From Microvelia longipes (taxonomy: Eukaryota > Arthropoda > Insecta > Hemiptera > Veliidae): a DNA stretch of 64,000 nt. A program made the position numbers and the translations under genes. Of the stretch, positions 25,601 to 37,089 are shown piece after piece. Where the stretch lies: contig JACMZG010000008.1 of assembly GCA_018340805.1 (NCBI GenBank), positions 30,641,847 through 30,705,846 of the forward strand, written 5' to 3'. Under the pieces are notes generated by a model. It was not told where the DNA came from, searched no databases, and was given only the letters and a program-made list of their open reading frames with translations. Position 1 is the stretch's first letter. Each line of letters begins with the position of its first letter.

Positions 25601-26149
25601 AACACTCTAAACTGTTTTTTATTTATTCGACACAAATTGAAGGCTTTATTAGTTTATTTTTAGGTAAAAAAGTTTCCTACATTTATGTTAAGCTTTGAAT
25701 AATTGTATATACTTATTTCTCTTTCACTGCACTAGGGAGGAAAGCAGAGTTAAGCCAAATAAAAGACAACAAACTAAACAAGATAACAAATTAGTATCTT
25801 TTTTTACAAGGTTTTACTTCAACGTAAAATGTTATACGTTTTATCATGGATGGAATGCAATTCAATATTTATTTTAGGCTTCAAATAGTCTGACTGAATG
25901 AATATATTTACAATAAAAAAGCTCAACAAAATAACATTGTAGCTAAGCACAGCAGACTTGTCCGTCACAATTATAGCTTAAAAAGAACAATCTATAAATA
26001 ATTAAGTCTAAATAATTTTAAAGGAAAATAATATGTTAGTAAAAATAAATAATATAATCATAAACAGATTAGAAAGATAATATAAAACATGCAATAAATA
26101 ATTAATAAGTACGTGATATTAGAAAAACGTTTACTATAATATAAAGATA

Positions 26150-26642
26150 TACAAGGTGGACCAAAAGTTTCCTCCTTCTCCATGTGTAAAAAATGGACAT
26201 TGCAACTCAAAATTGAAGCTTAAATATTGACATGTAAAATAATTTTCTAACAATGAAAATTATTTTTTGCCTAAGAACGCAAATCCATTATTTATAACCC
26301 TTACCTTTTTATGGCATTAAAAGTCACTAATAACGCTAGATTTTGGGAAAATAGTTACCCCAGATATTTTTTGTATTGAAAATACAATGAATGATGATAA
26401 CATTTTTCCTCTTGGCCTATTATTTCTTATGTCAATGTTTAAGCTTCCAATACGATTTAAATTTCCAATTTTAACACTTTGGGGACTTATTAAAAGTGGT
26501 CTTAGACAAACATATGCAAAGGGAAAATGTATTGAATCTGTCCCTAGAACAAAAAAGTGTAATAAAAGAATACCTTCCACTTTACTTTTTTTATGTTTTA
26601 TGGTTCAAAATTTAAGAGGGGACTTTTGTTCTACCCTGAATA
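26150..26642. mobile_element. Mariner-like deletion derivative (MITE)
   Basis: Ends CAAGGTGGACCAAAAGT (from 26152) and, inverted at the right, CAGGGTAGAACAAAAGT (complement of 26622-26638) are both followed inwards by a C-rich step (TTCC.CC). The pattern CAGGGTG-ACCAAAAGT is typical of Tc1/mariner-type inverted repeats, and TA is present at both junctions. The ~490-bp interior holds overlapping frames on both strands but no transposase motif. Confidence 0.55.
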
Positions 26643-26791
26643 TATTGCTGTTTCAGTTGTGATGAGCATCACTTCTTGTTGCATCTAAAACCTACTTTTA
26701 GTTTTCTGGGGAAATAATTACTATTAATACCTCTGTGATTGCTTTTCAATCACCATTCACAGCTCAACAAACAGGTATAAGCTTCATGAAT

Positions 26792-27226
26792 ATAGATTGA
26801 TAACAATGAAATTGATGAAGACTTTAGTCCTTTTAAAGAAATTTATTTAAAATAAATTGATGAAGAGCTTTAGCCCAGGGATCCTGAGCTTCGTCAGTTC
26901 TTAAAATTGACAAAAATGAATAAGTTTGAAAATTAATAAAATTTTAAATGTTTTTTTATGTCACGTGTCTAACTAAGTAAATAAATTTAAAATAAAATTA
27001 AAAAAAAATGCGTGACATTAAAAAACATTCAAAATTTTATTAATTTTTAAACTTATTCATTTTTGTCAATATCAAGAACTGACGAAGCTCAGGATCCCTG
27101 GGCGAAAGCTCTTCATCAATTTATTTTAATAAATTTCTTTAAAAGGACTGTAGTCTTCATCAATTTCATTGTTATTACAATTTATAACAGTCCAAAAGCT
27201 CTAAAGTTAACAAATAGATTGATAAC
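26792..27226. mobile_element. Foldback element with hammerhead-like arms
   Basis: Inverted arms of about 165 bp (26801-26965 and 27011-27174) with few mismatches enclose a 45-bp AT-rich loop. The pair is flanked by a 13-bp direct repeat, ATAGATTGATAAC (26792-26804 and 27214-27226), and 39 bp beyond the right arm have no counterpart on the left. Each arm holds CTGACGA, a 7-bp stem (GCTCAGG/CCTGGGC, loop ATC) and GAAA (right arm, plus) or TAAA (left arm, minus), then an AT-rich stretch. Penelope-like retroelements are known to carry inverted pLTRs, short one-sided tails and hammerhead motifs. Assignment to that class is an inference, as no reverse transcriptase is present. Confidence 0.65.
27079..27118 (+). 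ncRNA. Hammerhead-like hairpin motif (right arm)
   Basis: CTGACGA (27079-27085), one extra A, stem GCTCAGG (27087-27093)/CCTGGGC (27097-27103), then GAAA (27104-27107). The core strings match the hammerhead consensus CUGANGA...GAAA. The extra base between the core and stem II and the lack of a clear NUH cleavage site paired with stem III mean catalytic activity is doubtful. The minus-strand partner lies at 26861-26897. Confidence 0.4.
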
Positions 27227-28180
27227 GATAACAAAAGGATCTAGAATAAAACTGATGATATCTAAAAATAAAGACTATCTAGATATTTTTTAATAAGTCA
27301 ACCCGGCTGTTAGGTCGATGACATTACCTTGACATTTTACTCTCAAATATTTCCTTTACATTTAATAATAATTATTATATTATAATGATTATTCCTAAAA
27401 ACCCTAAAACAATCATGTATTCAAGTCACGCCGCGCCTCTTGACTTCATGTCATATCCTTTCTTATTTATTAATGTCTTATTTGTGTGAATGGATAAAAA
27501 GTACATTCAAAAATAAATGTAATTCTAATGATGGTTTAATACTAACTAATTAATAGTAATGTTGACATTGAAGCCTGTTTCTGAAAAACTATATCCCTAT
27601 AACGGCTGGAATTATTTTTAATTGGTGTTTTTATTTTGGTCCATCCAACCAAATTAACCGTTTAATCCACTTTCTTTAAAAATCACAATTTAGATCGAAT
27701 CTATTTGGCTTAATAAATCACAGCAAAGCATAACTAATACTTAGAGTTGTCTAAAATTTTAAGTACGTGCATTTTTAAAAATTAAGACATATTATTAACA
27801 TTATTATTAGTTGAGTATTATCTGAACAAAATTTCCTTTTTGTTTCAGTCTTGTTTTGACGAATAGAATCAGAGCAATAAGGAAAACTAGAAAAGGTACT
27901 AGAGAGTGCAGCCTCAAGACTCTACAGTCAAATCCTTAAAGTTTGATTCATCCTATGACTCTTACAATTTTATCTTATTTGTGAAAAATCTGGGACACTA
28001 TCTTGAAGCGTTCCTGCGTTTTAATTATTTTTGGTCATTTTCTTTGGGATATCATTGGGTTTCTAGACATAGCATAAAGCTTGGAAACAGGAAGGCATTA
28101 CAATAGTCAATAATTAATAGTTAAAATGGCAAGAAAGTTGATTTTTACGTAGGTGAAATAGAAAATGATTTTTTTGGTGA
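27227..28180. other. AT-rich sequence up to the assembly gap
   Basis: No feature was supported. A TTTTTGTTTCAG acceptor-like string near 27849 precedes a slightly GC-richer stretch but no convincing frame. Confidence 0.45.
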
Positions 28181-28917
28181 NNNNNNNNNNNNNNNNNNNN
28201 NNNNNNNNNNNNNNNNNNNNNNNNNNNNNNNNNNNNNNNNNNNNNNNNNNNNNNNNNNNNNNNNNNNNNNNNNNNNNNNNNNNNNNNNNNNNNNNNNNNN
28301 NNNNNNNNNNNNNNNNNNNNNNNNNNNNNNNNNNNNNNNNNNNNNNNNNNNNNNNNNNNNNNNNNNNNNNNNNNNNNNNNNNNNNNNNNNNNNNNNNNNN
28401 NNNNNNNNNNNNNNNNNNNNNNNNNNNNNNNNNNNNNNNNNNNNNNNNNNNNNNNNNNNNNNNNNNNNNNNNNNNNNNNNNNNNNNNNNNNNNNNNNNNN
28501 NNNNNNNNNNNNNNNNNNNNNNNNNNNNNNNNNNNNNNNNNNNNNNNNNNNNNNNNNNNNNNNNNNNNNNNNNNNNNNNNNNNNNNNNNNNNNNNNNNNN
28601 NNNNNNNNNNNNNNNNNNNNNNNNNNNNNNNNNNNNNNNNNNNNNNNNNNNNNNNNNNNNNNNNNNNNNNNNNNNNNNNNNNNNNNNNNNNNNNNNNNNN
28701 NNNNNNNNNNNNNNNNNNNNNNNNNNNNNNNNNNNNNNNNNNNNNNNNNNNNNNNNNNNNNNNNNNNNNNNNNNNNNNNNNNNNNNNNNNNNNNNNNNNN
28801 NNNNNNNNNNNNNNNNNNNNNNNNNNNNNNNNNNNNNNNNNNNNNNNNNNNNNNNNNNNNNNNNNNNNNNNNNNNNNNNNNNNNNNNNNNNNNNNNNNNN
28901 NNNNNNNNNNNNNNNNN
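28181..28917. other. Assembly gap (Ns)
   Basis: 737 undetermined bases. Any open frame drawn across this run is meaningless. Confidence 1.
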
Positions 28918-30345
28918 TGACTTTAAAATAATTAGTATGCTATATAGGGTTCTTGTATGAACCTTGAACCCGTTTATTTTATGTTAAATTGTGACTTTTA
29001 TTTGATTATAAAGTATTTTGAACAGGACGTCATGCCAAGAGAAGCATTTTAATCTATTACCGGATCTAAGCAAATTTTATTTTAAGAGAGCCTGCACACG
29101 CGCAGTTGTAACGCAACAGTAAATAACTGAGTATAGAGATATTACTACTAAAGAGAACCTCTATCGGTTGAATTTTGAAACATCGAAAAGTTACCTGAAC
29201 ACGTCCGATTATTACAATAATCATATAAAAATATACATAAACGAAAATTTACATTAAAATTAATTTAAACAATTACATTAACTTATTTAACAAAACGTTT
29301 ACAATACAAAACTAAACACAAAATATGTGCCAAAAACCGTCAACGATTGATTTTTTATAACCTTAACTCACTCTTAGAAGAGGTCTCAATAAGGTTACAC
29401 AGGCCCAAAAAGATGTTTCTGGCTTCTCTATGAGATAAAGTATGCCACCTCTAGTAATACATCTCTATGACATAGGGTATGCAGTATATGTCTCCTAAGA
29501 ATCGATTTTTTTGTTTAAAGGAATTGCTGCTAGACCCTGTTCTAAATTCCCTTCATTGCTACTCTGCTCAAATTAGCTAATTGTATTTGCGTACCTATTT
29601 AACAGCGTACATTCGCAACACAAGTAAACCATCAAATCTATCTTTTCCTTTTCTTCTCTCAATATTACGTGAAAAATAATTAGGTCAAAAGGTAGTAATT
29701 ATGATCGGTATTCAGGTCGATTGCACTTATCTAACTTTTTATTTCTTTTACAGATATAATCATAACTGCATTGCTATGTTTTTGTACATTACTTATAAAG
29801 ATAATTCTTAATATAAAAAATAAGTATTACACAAAAGCAAGAATCGAGTAAGAAAGCGCATCGAGTAATAAAAACATCTTATAATACATTATGCCTTTTA
29901 ACTTTTTTGATGTAATACTGTAATAATAAACAAAAAATAAAAATACAGTACTGTTTTTTCTTAAACAAAAATGCTATCTTCCTACCTTGAAAACATTTCC
30001 TAAAGCAAAAATATTTTCAAAAAGAAATAAACAATAATTTAATATAGAACATGGCATTTAAAAATCAATATCTATTTATTAGAAACTATACTTAACTACA
30101 ACTACTTTCTTTAAGCCCAGATAAGTTTAAAGTTGAGTTTTAACTAATGCTTCGTAATATTTTTAGATTCCCCGTAAGATTTTGTTGTTGAGTGATATTT
30201 TAAATAGACCATTAATATTGTTTTTTTCTTTTTTGCTTCTACTCTAAAGAAAACATTACGGAAGTAATGTTATACGGATGAAATTTTTATGTTTAAAATA
30301 AAACCATTATTATTAAGAACACTGCAAAACTACAGACAGTATATA
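28918..30345. other. AT-rich sequence after the gap, nothing clear
   Basis: No gene recognised. A 20-base string, CCTCTAGTAATAYATCTCTA, occurs at about 29447 and again at about 30796 in the same orientation, the second time inside a family A copy. Confidence 0.45.
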
Positions 30346-30349
30346 TAAA

Positions 30350-31310
30350 ATTGGGTACGGGGTTACTCGGAAATTTACCTTAACATATCAGATTCGCCTC
30401 GGTCATATTTCCTATTTCGCACTCGCTTCACTCGTCCTTAAATTATACAATTCAGCAAATTTAAACTGCAATACGTCTTCGGACTCGCTTAGCTCGTTAT
30501 CAGCATAGAGATATATACTAGAGGGAGCATAGCCTATCTAATACATTGAGAGGCTGAAGCATTTTTAGTGGGGCTCTCAGGGGCTCTGTGTAAACCTCAT
30601 TGAAACCTTCTAAGAGGGAGTTGAGGTTTTTATTATCAATTGTTTTGGGCTTCCTACAGATGTTTGTGTTGTGAGATTGTGTATTTTAAACATTCTACTA
30701 CATAATTTACTGTTTTTGTTCTGTTTATTTGATGATAATGATAATCGAATGTGGTCAGGTTACTTTTTCGATGTTTCAAAATTCAATCAATAGGGCCCCT
30801 CTAGTAATATATCTCTATGGTTATCAGGTATTAATTACATTAGTTTTCAAAAATCCAACAAAAATCATAGATATACTTGTTGTATTACAACGAAACTTAG
30901 TGTACTTATTTATTACATAAAGGTATACATTTGGGCTGAATTTCAACTCAATTGGATTATTTCCTGATTTAAAAAAAACGTACGCAAGACATTTAATAAA
31001 AATTGAACTAATGCTGATAATGAGATGAAACTAGGTACATATGTTAGTCTTATACCTAGCTACATGCGTGTTAAATCTCAAATTGAACGGAGCATTCTTC
31101 CGCGTTTTATGGTTTCTGAACATTTTTCTGAATAATTTTTGCATAATGACGTCATAAAAAATATGTTCAGGATAGCACAACTAAAGTTATAGACTGATTT
31201 TTGTATAAATAGCATAAATACACAGATAATTTAAGTGACATCCCGGTTTCGGATTTTTTTTTGCAAAGACTATCCTTTTTCTATATACCTTCTAGTATAT
31301 ATTTCTGCTA
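30350..31310 (+). repeat. Family A repeat with a ~300-bp insertion
   Basis: The head GGGTACGGGGTTACTCGGAA is followed by CACTCGCTTCACTCGTCC and CGGACTCGCTTAGCTCG. About 300 bp of unrelated sequence (30510-30890) come next, then the family resumes with ATTGGATTATTTCC, AATTGAACTAATGCTGATAA, TGACGTCA at 31147-31154, GACTGATTTTTGTATAAA and CCCGGTTTCGGATTTTTT. The interruption may be a nested insertion. Confidence 0.7.
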
Positions 31311-31945
31311 ATAATATCTTTGTGAACGTCTAATATCATCTTGTTCTTCATTTCAGTTCTTGGTTCTTTTTCTTCATATTTCCTATATACGTAATTCTTG
31401 TTCCGGGATTTAATTCCTTCGTTAAAAAAAAAACATTGGCTAAACAAAATTGGCTACAAATAAATGGAAGCTTTGTAACCATTTCAATACATTTCTTGAC
31501 AAAGATTATTATCACATCCTATACGTTACATCAGTAAAGAAAGTATTTTTTAGTCTTATTTTTTTTTTGGGCTTATTATATAATAATAAATTTAAGATTA
31601 TTAATTTGCTATGAATGCTGTAAGTTCAATAGTCAAATGAACTTTCTTGTATTAACTTTCACATTTCATTTATATTTGTTAAGGTTTCATTAATACATTT
31701 CTTCAAATGTAAGAATAAGTTTCAAAATGTTATATGTAAGTTGCATTTATGCTATGTCACAATCATACAATACGTACGTACAATACGTATCACTATGAAC
31801 ATACATTCGTGAAATAAATTTATTTATTTATTTACTGGTAGTTTATTAAATAAATAGTAAATTCCTTTAATAGCTTTGTTAAATAATTAATATTATTTTC
31901 TAGTACAATTTAATTAATAATGCTCTTGAACTTGACACGTTTTTC
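31311..31945. other. AT-rich intergenic sequence, nothing seen
   Basis: No recognised feature other than poly-T and poly-A runs. Confidence 0.5.
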
Positions 31946-31947
31946 TA

Positions 31948-32007
<60 letters not shown>

Positions 32008-32053
32008 TTATATATATATATATATATTATATATATATATATATATATTATAT
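31946..32053. repeat. (TA)n microsatellite
   Basis: About 108 bp of TA. It is paired with a second array 190 bp downstream. Confidence 0.95.
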
Positions 32054-32243
32054 CGCCATCATCAGCAGGAGGGAAAACACTCGAGCTCTCAACTAATAAA
32101 TCAGTAAATAACTTTCTTCAATTAGCTCGCCAGCCTCAGACGATAATTAGATATTAATTTTTGTGTAAAGATGGGGAACTTCTATTTGGTGGTGCGAACA
32201 GTATTACGGTAATACCGAATTGCAACATCCAAATACTGCGAAG

Positions 32244-32246
32244 AAT

Positions 32247-32318
<72 letters not shown>
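32244..32318. repeat. (TA)n microsatellite
   Basis: About 75 bp of TA. The 190 bp between this and the preceding array are GC-richer (CTCGAGCTCTCAAC, CGGTAATACCG) and could be the remains of one element bracketed by TA tracts. Confidence 0.95.
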
Positions 32319-32319
<1 letters not shown>

Positions 32320-32320
<1 letters not shown>

Positions 32321-34623
32321 TATTTAATATAATTTCTTAATATATTAGTATTAAGAAAGCGTTCTTTGTAAAAATTGTGTATCATACAAGGGCACTTCAG
32401 GTCCATGTCGCCAGCCCTCCTATGATGGAATTTCAACATCGGACCGGTGCCATAATTTTGTGCTAATTTGTGCCGCAATTGGTTTATAGATGATTTGATT
32501 TATTTGTGCCGCTTATTGATTTATAGAATTAAGAAGGATAACGCTTTCAGGCAAAAGATGTTAAATATATGTTACAATTAACAATGATCGTGACTTGGGA
32601 ATTTTTTGTCACCTTTCAAAAGAAATTCTGGGAGGTGACAGGTTTCTTGCCACTCTGTCCGTCCCTTAAATAAATAACATTAAAACTAAAATTACCTCTC
32701 CGTGTAAAAGTTGACAACAATATACTTTTTCACTAAGCTTTTTTCGTTCTTTATTACGAGAGGAATTGTAATAAATAAGTACAAGATTAAATTAAAACCA
32801 AATATTACATAACTATATGTGATTAGTAATAACTCTAAGGCATTGATAAATTAAGAGTAACATTTATAATATCCTTAATGTTTTATCAAAGCATGGAAAT
32901 CTATATCCTACTTTGGTTAAATATTCTACGAGTGTAGTTATATAATTGTAATGTTATCATTAACATATTTACAATACTATTTATTAGACGAAAATGTTTG
33001 AAAATGATAAAGGATTATTATGCGATGTGTATCAGAGATTAGTGCAATACAACGTTAATCTAATGGAATGTAGAGTATATGTGTTTAGTATCACATGTGT
33101 AAAGTAATGAATAGATTCATATTATGAATGTATTAAAAGAAAATGAATGGGTGATAACTTAAACTTTGAAAAGGCGTCGAAACACTTATGTTCGAAGTTG
33201 TCTTTGATATCAAACGTTTGGTATTATCGACCGATATATATAGTTAAACGAGTTTAATGTTTGGGATAGTTGAGATAGGATTCACTATGGGGTTACGTGG
33301 AGAGCATTTACAGCTGTGATGGAAATATTCACGGTCCAGTTGTTAATGGTTCAAGCTGGTCAGCTGTATCTGGACCAGCAGTGTAATGTCATGCTTACCA
33401 AACCTCTATATGTATATTAGAACAGAGAATTCCAAATTAGAACAAAACCTCCTAAACTGGGTCGATTCTACATAACCATCTGAATTGAATTTCCTTCTCC
33501 TGTTATCAGTTACATTTCAATCAATCTAGCTTTCGCAGTGACTAAGAGTGACAAATTTATCAAACTTGGCTAAATCTACAATTTTGTAATGCATGTTCCC
33601 AGATTTCTACAATTCACAAAATTAATTAAATTTATGTGGATTCAAAAGATAACAATTATTTTAAATTTAAAGTCAAATAAGATATCTTGATGCTGAATGT
33701 CGAGAAAACTAAATGTTAATTAAAATATTCTGTATTCTTGTATTTTAAGCATATAAAGGAAAACAGACGCGTGGGGCAGGTATATTTTCAATTTATACTA
33801 GAATTTATTACATCCAGCTATGATTATAACCTATTTCCTTTTAAAAAATTCTAAATATAGCTTTGAAATTAAATCTGTAATTAACTATTCATATGCCTTT
33901 AAGCCATAAATGTATTTCAATAAAAATGAATTTCACAGATAGCATAATGCACTGAGGCTTTGGAAAGTATTCACTCTAAAATTCTATTTCACCATTTTTT
34001 TAATCCGATTTATTTAATATTCTATATTTTTAGTTCAATATAATGAAATATGTAAAATAAAATTTAAAAATGAATTTAAAAAAAACATTACACGTATAAA
34101 AATTGCATACCCTATAACTTCACAAATTAAAAAAAAAAATCATTAATATTTCTTAGGAAAAAAATTTTCTGAAAAATATACATCTAAAAAAAGTTTTTAT
34201 TTTATTTCTTCTTTAAAGAACACTCTTCGAATGCGAAACAAATTTCAAAAATAATCATAAAGTTTTATTAAGACGAAATATAGTCTGGAGAAACTTAGTT
34301 ATTAATGTTACAAAATACGTTGTATTTACAGCTACATACTTTTGTATTAAAAGTTAATAATATACAACCAACAGAACATCGCAGAAGTACCAGATGCTGC
34401 TTTTTAATAATCAATGGTATATAGAGAGGAAAAAGAAGAATATTTTCAGCTAAAACCATGTTGATGTGTCTCTTACTGTTTGTTATTCTTTTTTTTCATA
34501 CATATTCTCAAGTTAAAACTCACATATTGTCGTATGCAAATGTAAAATACATAAAGATAATGAAAAGTCCCTGGGGAGGGATTTGCAAATAGAACATCAA
34601 GTGAAGTTTTATCTATACGATAA
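32320..34623. other. Mostly AT-rich; a few GC-richer patches
   Basis: Short patches with coding-like codons but no consistent exon structure occur at 32390-32460, 32600-32670 and, on the minus strand, 33250-33400. They may be remnants of genes or elements. Nothing else was recognised. Confidence 0.35.
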
Positions 34624-35499
34624 CTAATGCTTTAGTGGATTAAAAGTTATTTTAACTTGATTGCTTTGTAAGCTATCAATAGCAGTGGTGAAAATACGAA
34701 TACTATAAGAATCCATCTTAAAAACTTTGTTTGTTAAAATAACAGTTGTGTCGCTCTCATCCAAAGCATAGCCACAGCCGCTAGTAGTATCTGTCACGTG
34801 CATTGTAATCTCATGGCTATTAGAATCATATTTATAATACTAATCTACCGAATGGATGTAAAATATCAAACAAATTCATTGAATTCCATAAAATTAACAT
34901 GTAATTTTACTAATATCTGCTTGTTGGCTCAACCTGTACAACAATCTTAAACTTGTTGCATTTGTTTTCCGCAGTCGTTAAATGCTTTCGCTTCTCGCTT
35001 ATTTTTGACACACAAGGCACAGATTTGGCTCGTAACTCGAGAGTATAACGCCTCTGAAATGCTTGCGAGGTCATAACCCTCGCTTTGCTTGTTGTAAACA
35101 CCCATACTGACAAGATGCTCTTATTAACGATATGCATGATGATCTTGTTAACGATATGCACTATTACATCAGCATAAAGTTTACATCAGGGAGCTAATCA
35201 GTTTTAATTTGGAAATTATATTTAACATTCTCTCTTAAACAACTTTATGTCTGGAATTTAATTTATAGTTGTGCTTTATTACAAACTACTGTTTCTTTAT
35301 ATGGAATGTGAAGCCATCTTCCACTGTAAAACCAATTTCCTTATTAGTTTTTCTGTTTTTTTTTTCTAAACACAAGCAGAACAAATATTTCCTTAATCAC
35401 CAATCAAAATTAGAGCAGAACATAATGGTTTTCCAACATAATCTTTCCCCTCTCTTTGGACATTTAAAAGAAATAAAAGAAAAATAAAGAGTCTCTCCA
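34624..35499 (-). CDS. Predicted four-exon gene, small possibly secreted protein
   Basis: Four minus-strand segments join in phase across GT-AG junctions: 35401-35499, 35290-35323, 34953-35106 and 34624-34839 (stop TAG at 34624). Introns are 77, 183 and 113 bp. The model gives about 165 residues. A hydrophobic run (LFIFLLFLLN) near the N-terminus could be a signal peptide. The middle contains ISEALYSRVTSQICALC and KAFNDCGKQMQQ, and the end contains EITMHVTDTTSGCGYALDE, with five cysteines in all. Composition is balanced and GC is above background. Weak points: no in-frame ATG in the first segment (a split or upstream start is needed), donors GTTTAA, GTAGTT and GTGATT are far from consensus, and the first acceptor lies in a repeat. 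I do not recognise the family, so no function is assigned. The 83-codon ATG frame at 34910-35161 is in another frame of exon 3. Confidence 0.42.
35107..35162. repeat. Short tandem duplication
   Basis: TTAACGATATGCA with its preceding T-rich bases is repeated at about 35123 and 35147, inside the predicted intron upstream of exon 3. Confidence 0.6.
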
Positions 35500-35620
35500 C
35501 TGAAAACGTTCTTTATTTACAAATTACGCCAAGCGCTTTAGACCTAACAAGAGGTCATCATCAGTGCCTGACTAACAAATAAGAAAACAAATTGTATTTT
35601 ACCGTTGAAGATGGACTCTA
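35460..35620 (-). repeat. Single hammerhead-like unit (family of the 58-kb foldback)
   Basis: On the minus strand this reads GTTAGTCAGGCACTGATGA, one extra T, stem GACCT (complement of 35552-35556) with AGGTC, then TAAA, a GC-rich step, an AT-rich AATAAAG stretch and CAGTGGAGAGAC. The same order, with AGGCACTGATGATGA and AGTGGAGTGAC at the two ends, is found at 58481-58552. The stem keeps complementarity although its sequence differs. No inverted partner was seen nearby. Confidence 0.55.
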
Positions 35621-37085
35621 TTTATGGCTCATCCTATAATTATTTAAAAGAAAGTTCTAGTATTATCTTTAACATAGTATTATTATTTAGTATTACCTGG
35701 TATTATCTTATTAGGAATTAATTAAAACATTTTTTAAAAATGAATATTTAGTATTTTATAAAATAATGAATGCAACTCTTGAATCATTTTACAGGAATAT
35801 TTATACTTTTTAATTAGCTAAGTTATTAAAGGTACGGAGCAGTAGACACTTGAGTGATTAACATTTTTATTTAATAAATTATATCATATAAAGTGCAACT
35901 GTGTTATGTAGATATTAAATTATAACTTGAAATAAAGATTACATAAATTTTATCTGAAATTAGCATTTGATTTTAAATGTTATATCTATTTAAATAATAA
36001 AATAGATAGAGAAAACATCTGATATTTTATTTGATTAGAAGGCTTTCTCGACTTGTTGTCAAAATTGTTTTTTTTTCGAATTCATAATTTGCTATTTGAA
36101 TATATAAAATTAAAAAGTTATGTTATTTTTATATAAGGAGGCGCCAGGTTTGCTAAAGAGTGAAACCCAGTACCTGTTTTACCAGGTTATGGGCTTGGTT
36201 TTATATTTAAAAAATCTATCGAGTTAGGTAGATGATGACCCCATGATATTTGAGACCAGTATTCCTGAGTGCTTCGGTTTTTTAAAGAAACTTGTTAACA
36301 AGACTATTCCCTTCTTCTTGTATCTACTTCAAAGATATTTCTCTCTTGTCATTGCAATAAACTTTAAGAAAGAGAAGGCCTCCTTGATTTTTTAAACTCT
36401 GACACAATCAGTTTGTGTTTAGTTCTTTTTTATCTTCTTATGAAATATTTTTTTTAACAAACTGCCGAAAATAAATTATCTCTTTTTTTCAAAAAAGGTT
36501 TCAGTAAGAACAAACTGCGTTTTTATCTGGTCGTAGATTAGTTGTACTCTAGATATCTTAAATGAAAAGAAGAAAGCTTCTAAATTAAACAAATTAAATT
36601 AACATATCGTATTGTAGTACAATAAGTTAAACAGTACATGGCTATAAATGTCTATAATAATTCTAAAAGTTTAATTTCTCGCCTTATTCTATATTTGTTT
36701 TAAACATCTAAAAATTTGTTTTAAAAGTTAAAATAGACATACCGATGTCTATTTTAAATATCGGCAAAAACTGCGGTCAAAATTTAGCTGAACATTTGGT
36801 ATCGTAAAGTGAAGTTATGCATCCTAGGTTTGTAATGTATTGAATTGTATGTATTATTATGTATTGCATTATTGCCATCTTTAACTTTTTGGTCAGTTTA
36901 CTAAATAATGTTTATAAACGAAATCCATTTTTTACTAAATAATTTTAGTTTACTAAATCCATTTTTTTGAACAATTGAATAATTATTATAATAAAAATAA
37001 CTATTAAATTGCTCTGATCAATTTAGTAATCCCCTGAAACCCAGCAGTACGAAGTGGGCTGAGATTTGTATCCTATTAAGTGTAT
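35621..37085. other. AT-rich intergenic sequence with one small hairpin
   Basis: No gene recognised. 36729-36756 is a perfect 12-bp stem (TAAAATAGACAT/ATGTCTATTTTA) with loop ACCG. A GC-richer patch at 36140-36260 has no supported interpretation. Confidence 0.45.
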
Positions 37086-37089
37086 TGTT

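Noticed and set aside
26387..26662. 91- and 87-codon overlapping frames on opposite strands
   Set aside because: Both lie within the mariner-like MITE, lack transposase motifs and end in its terminal repeat.
28165..28920. 251-codon open frame
   Set aside because: It runs through 737 Ns and has no information content.
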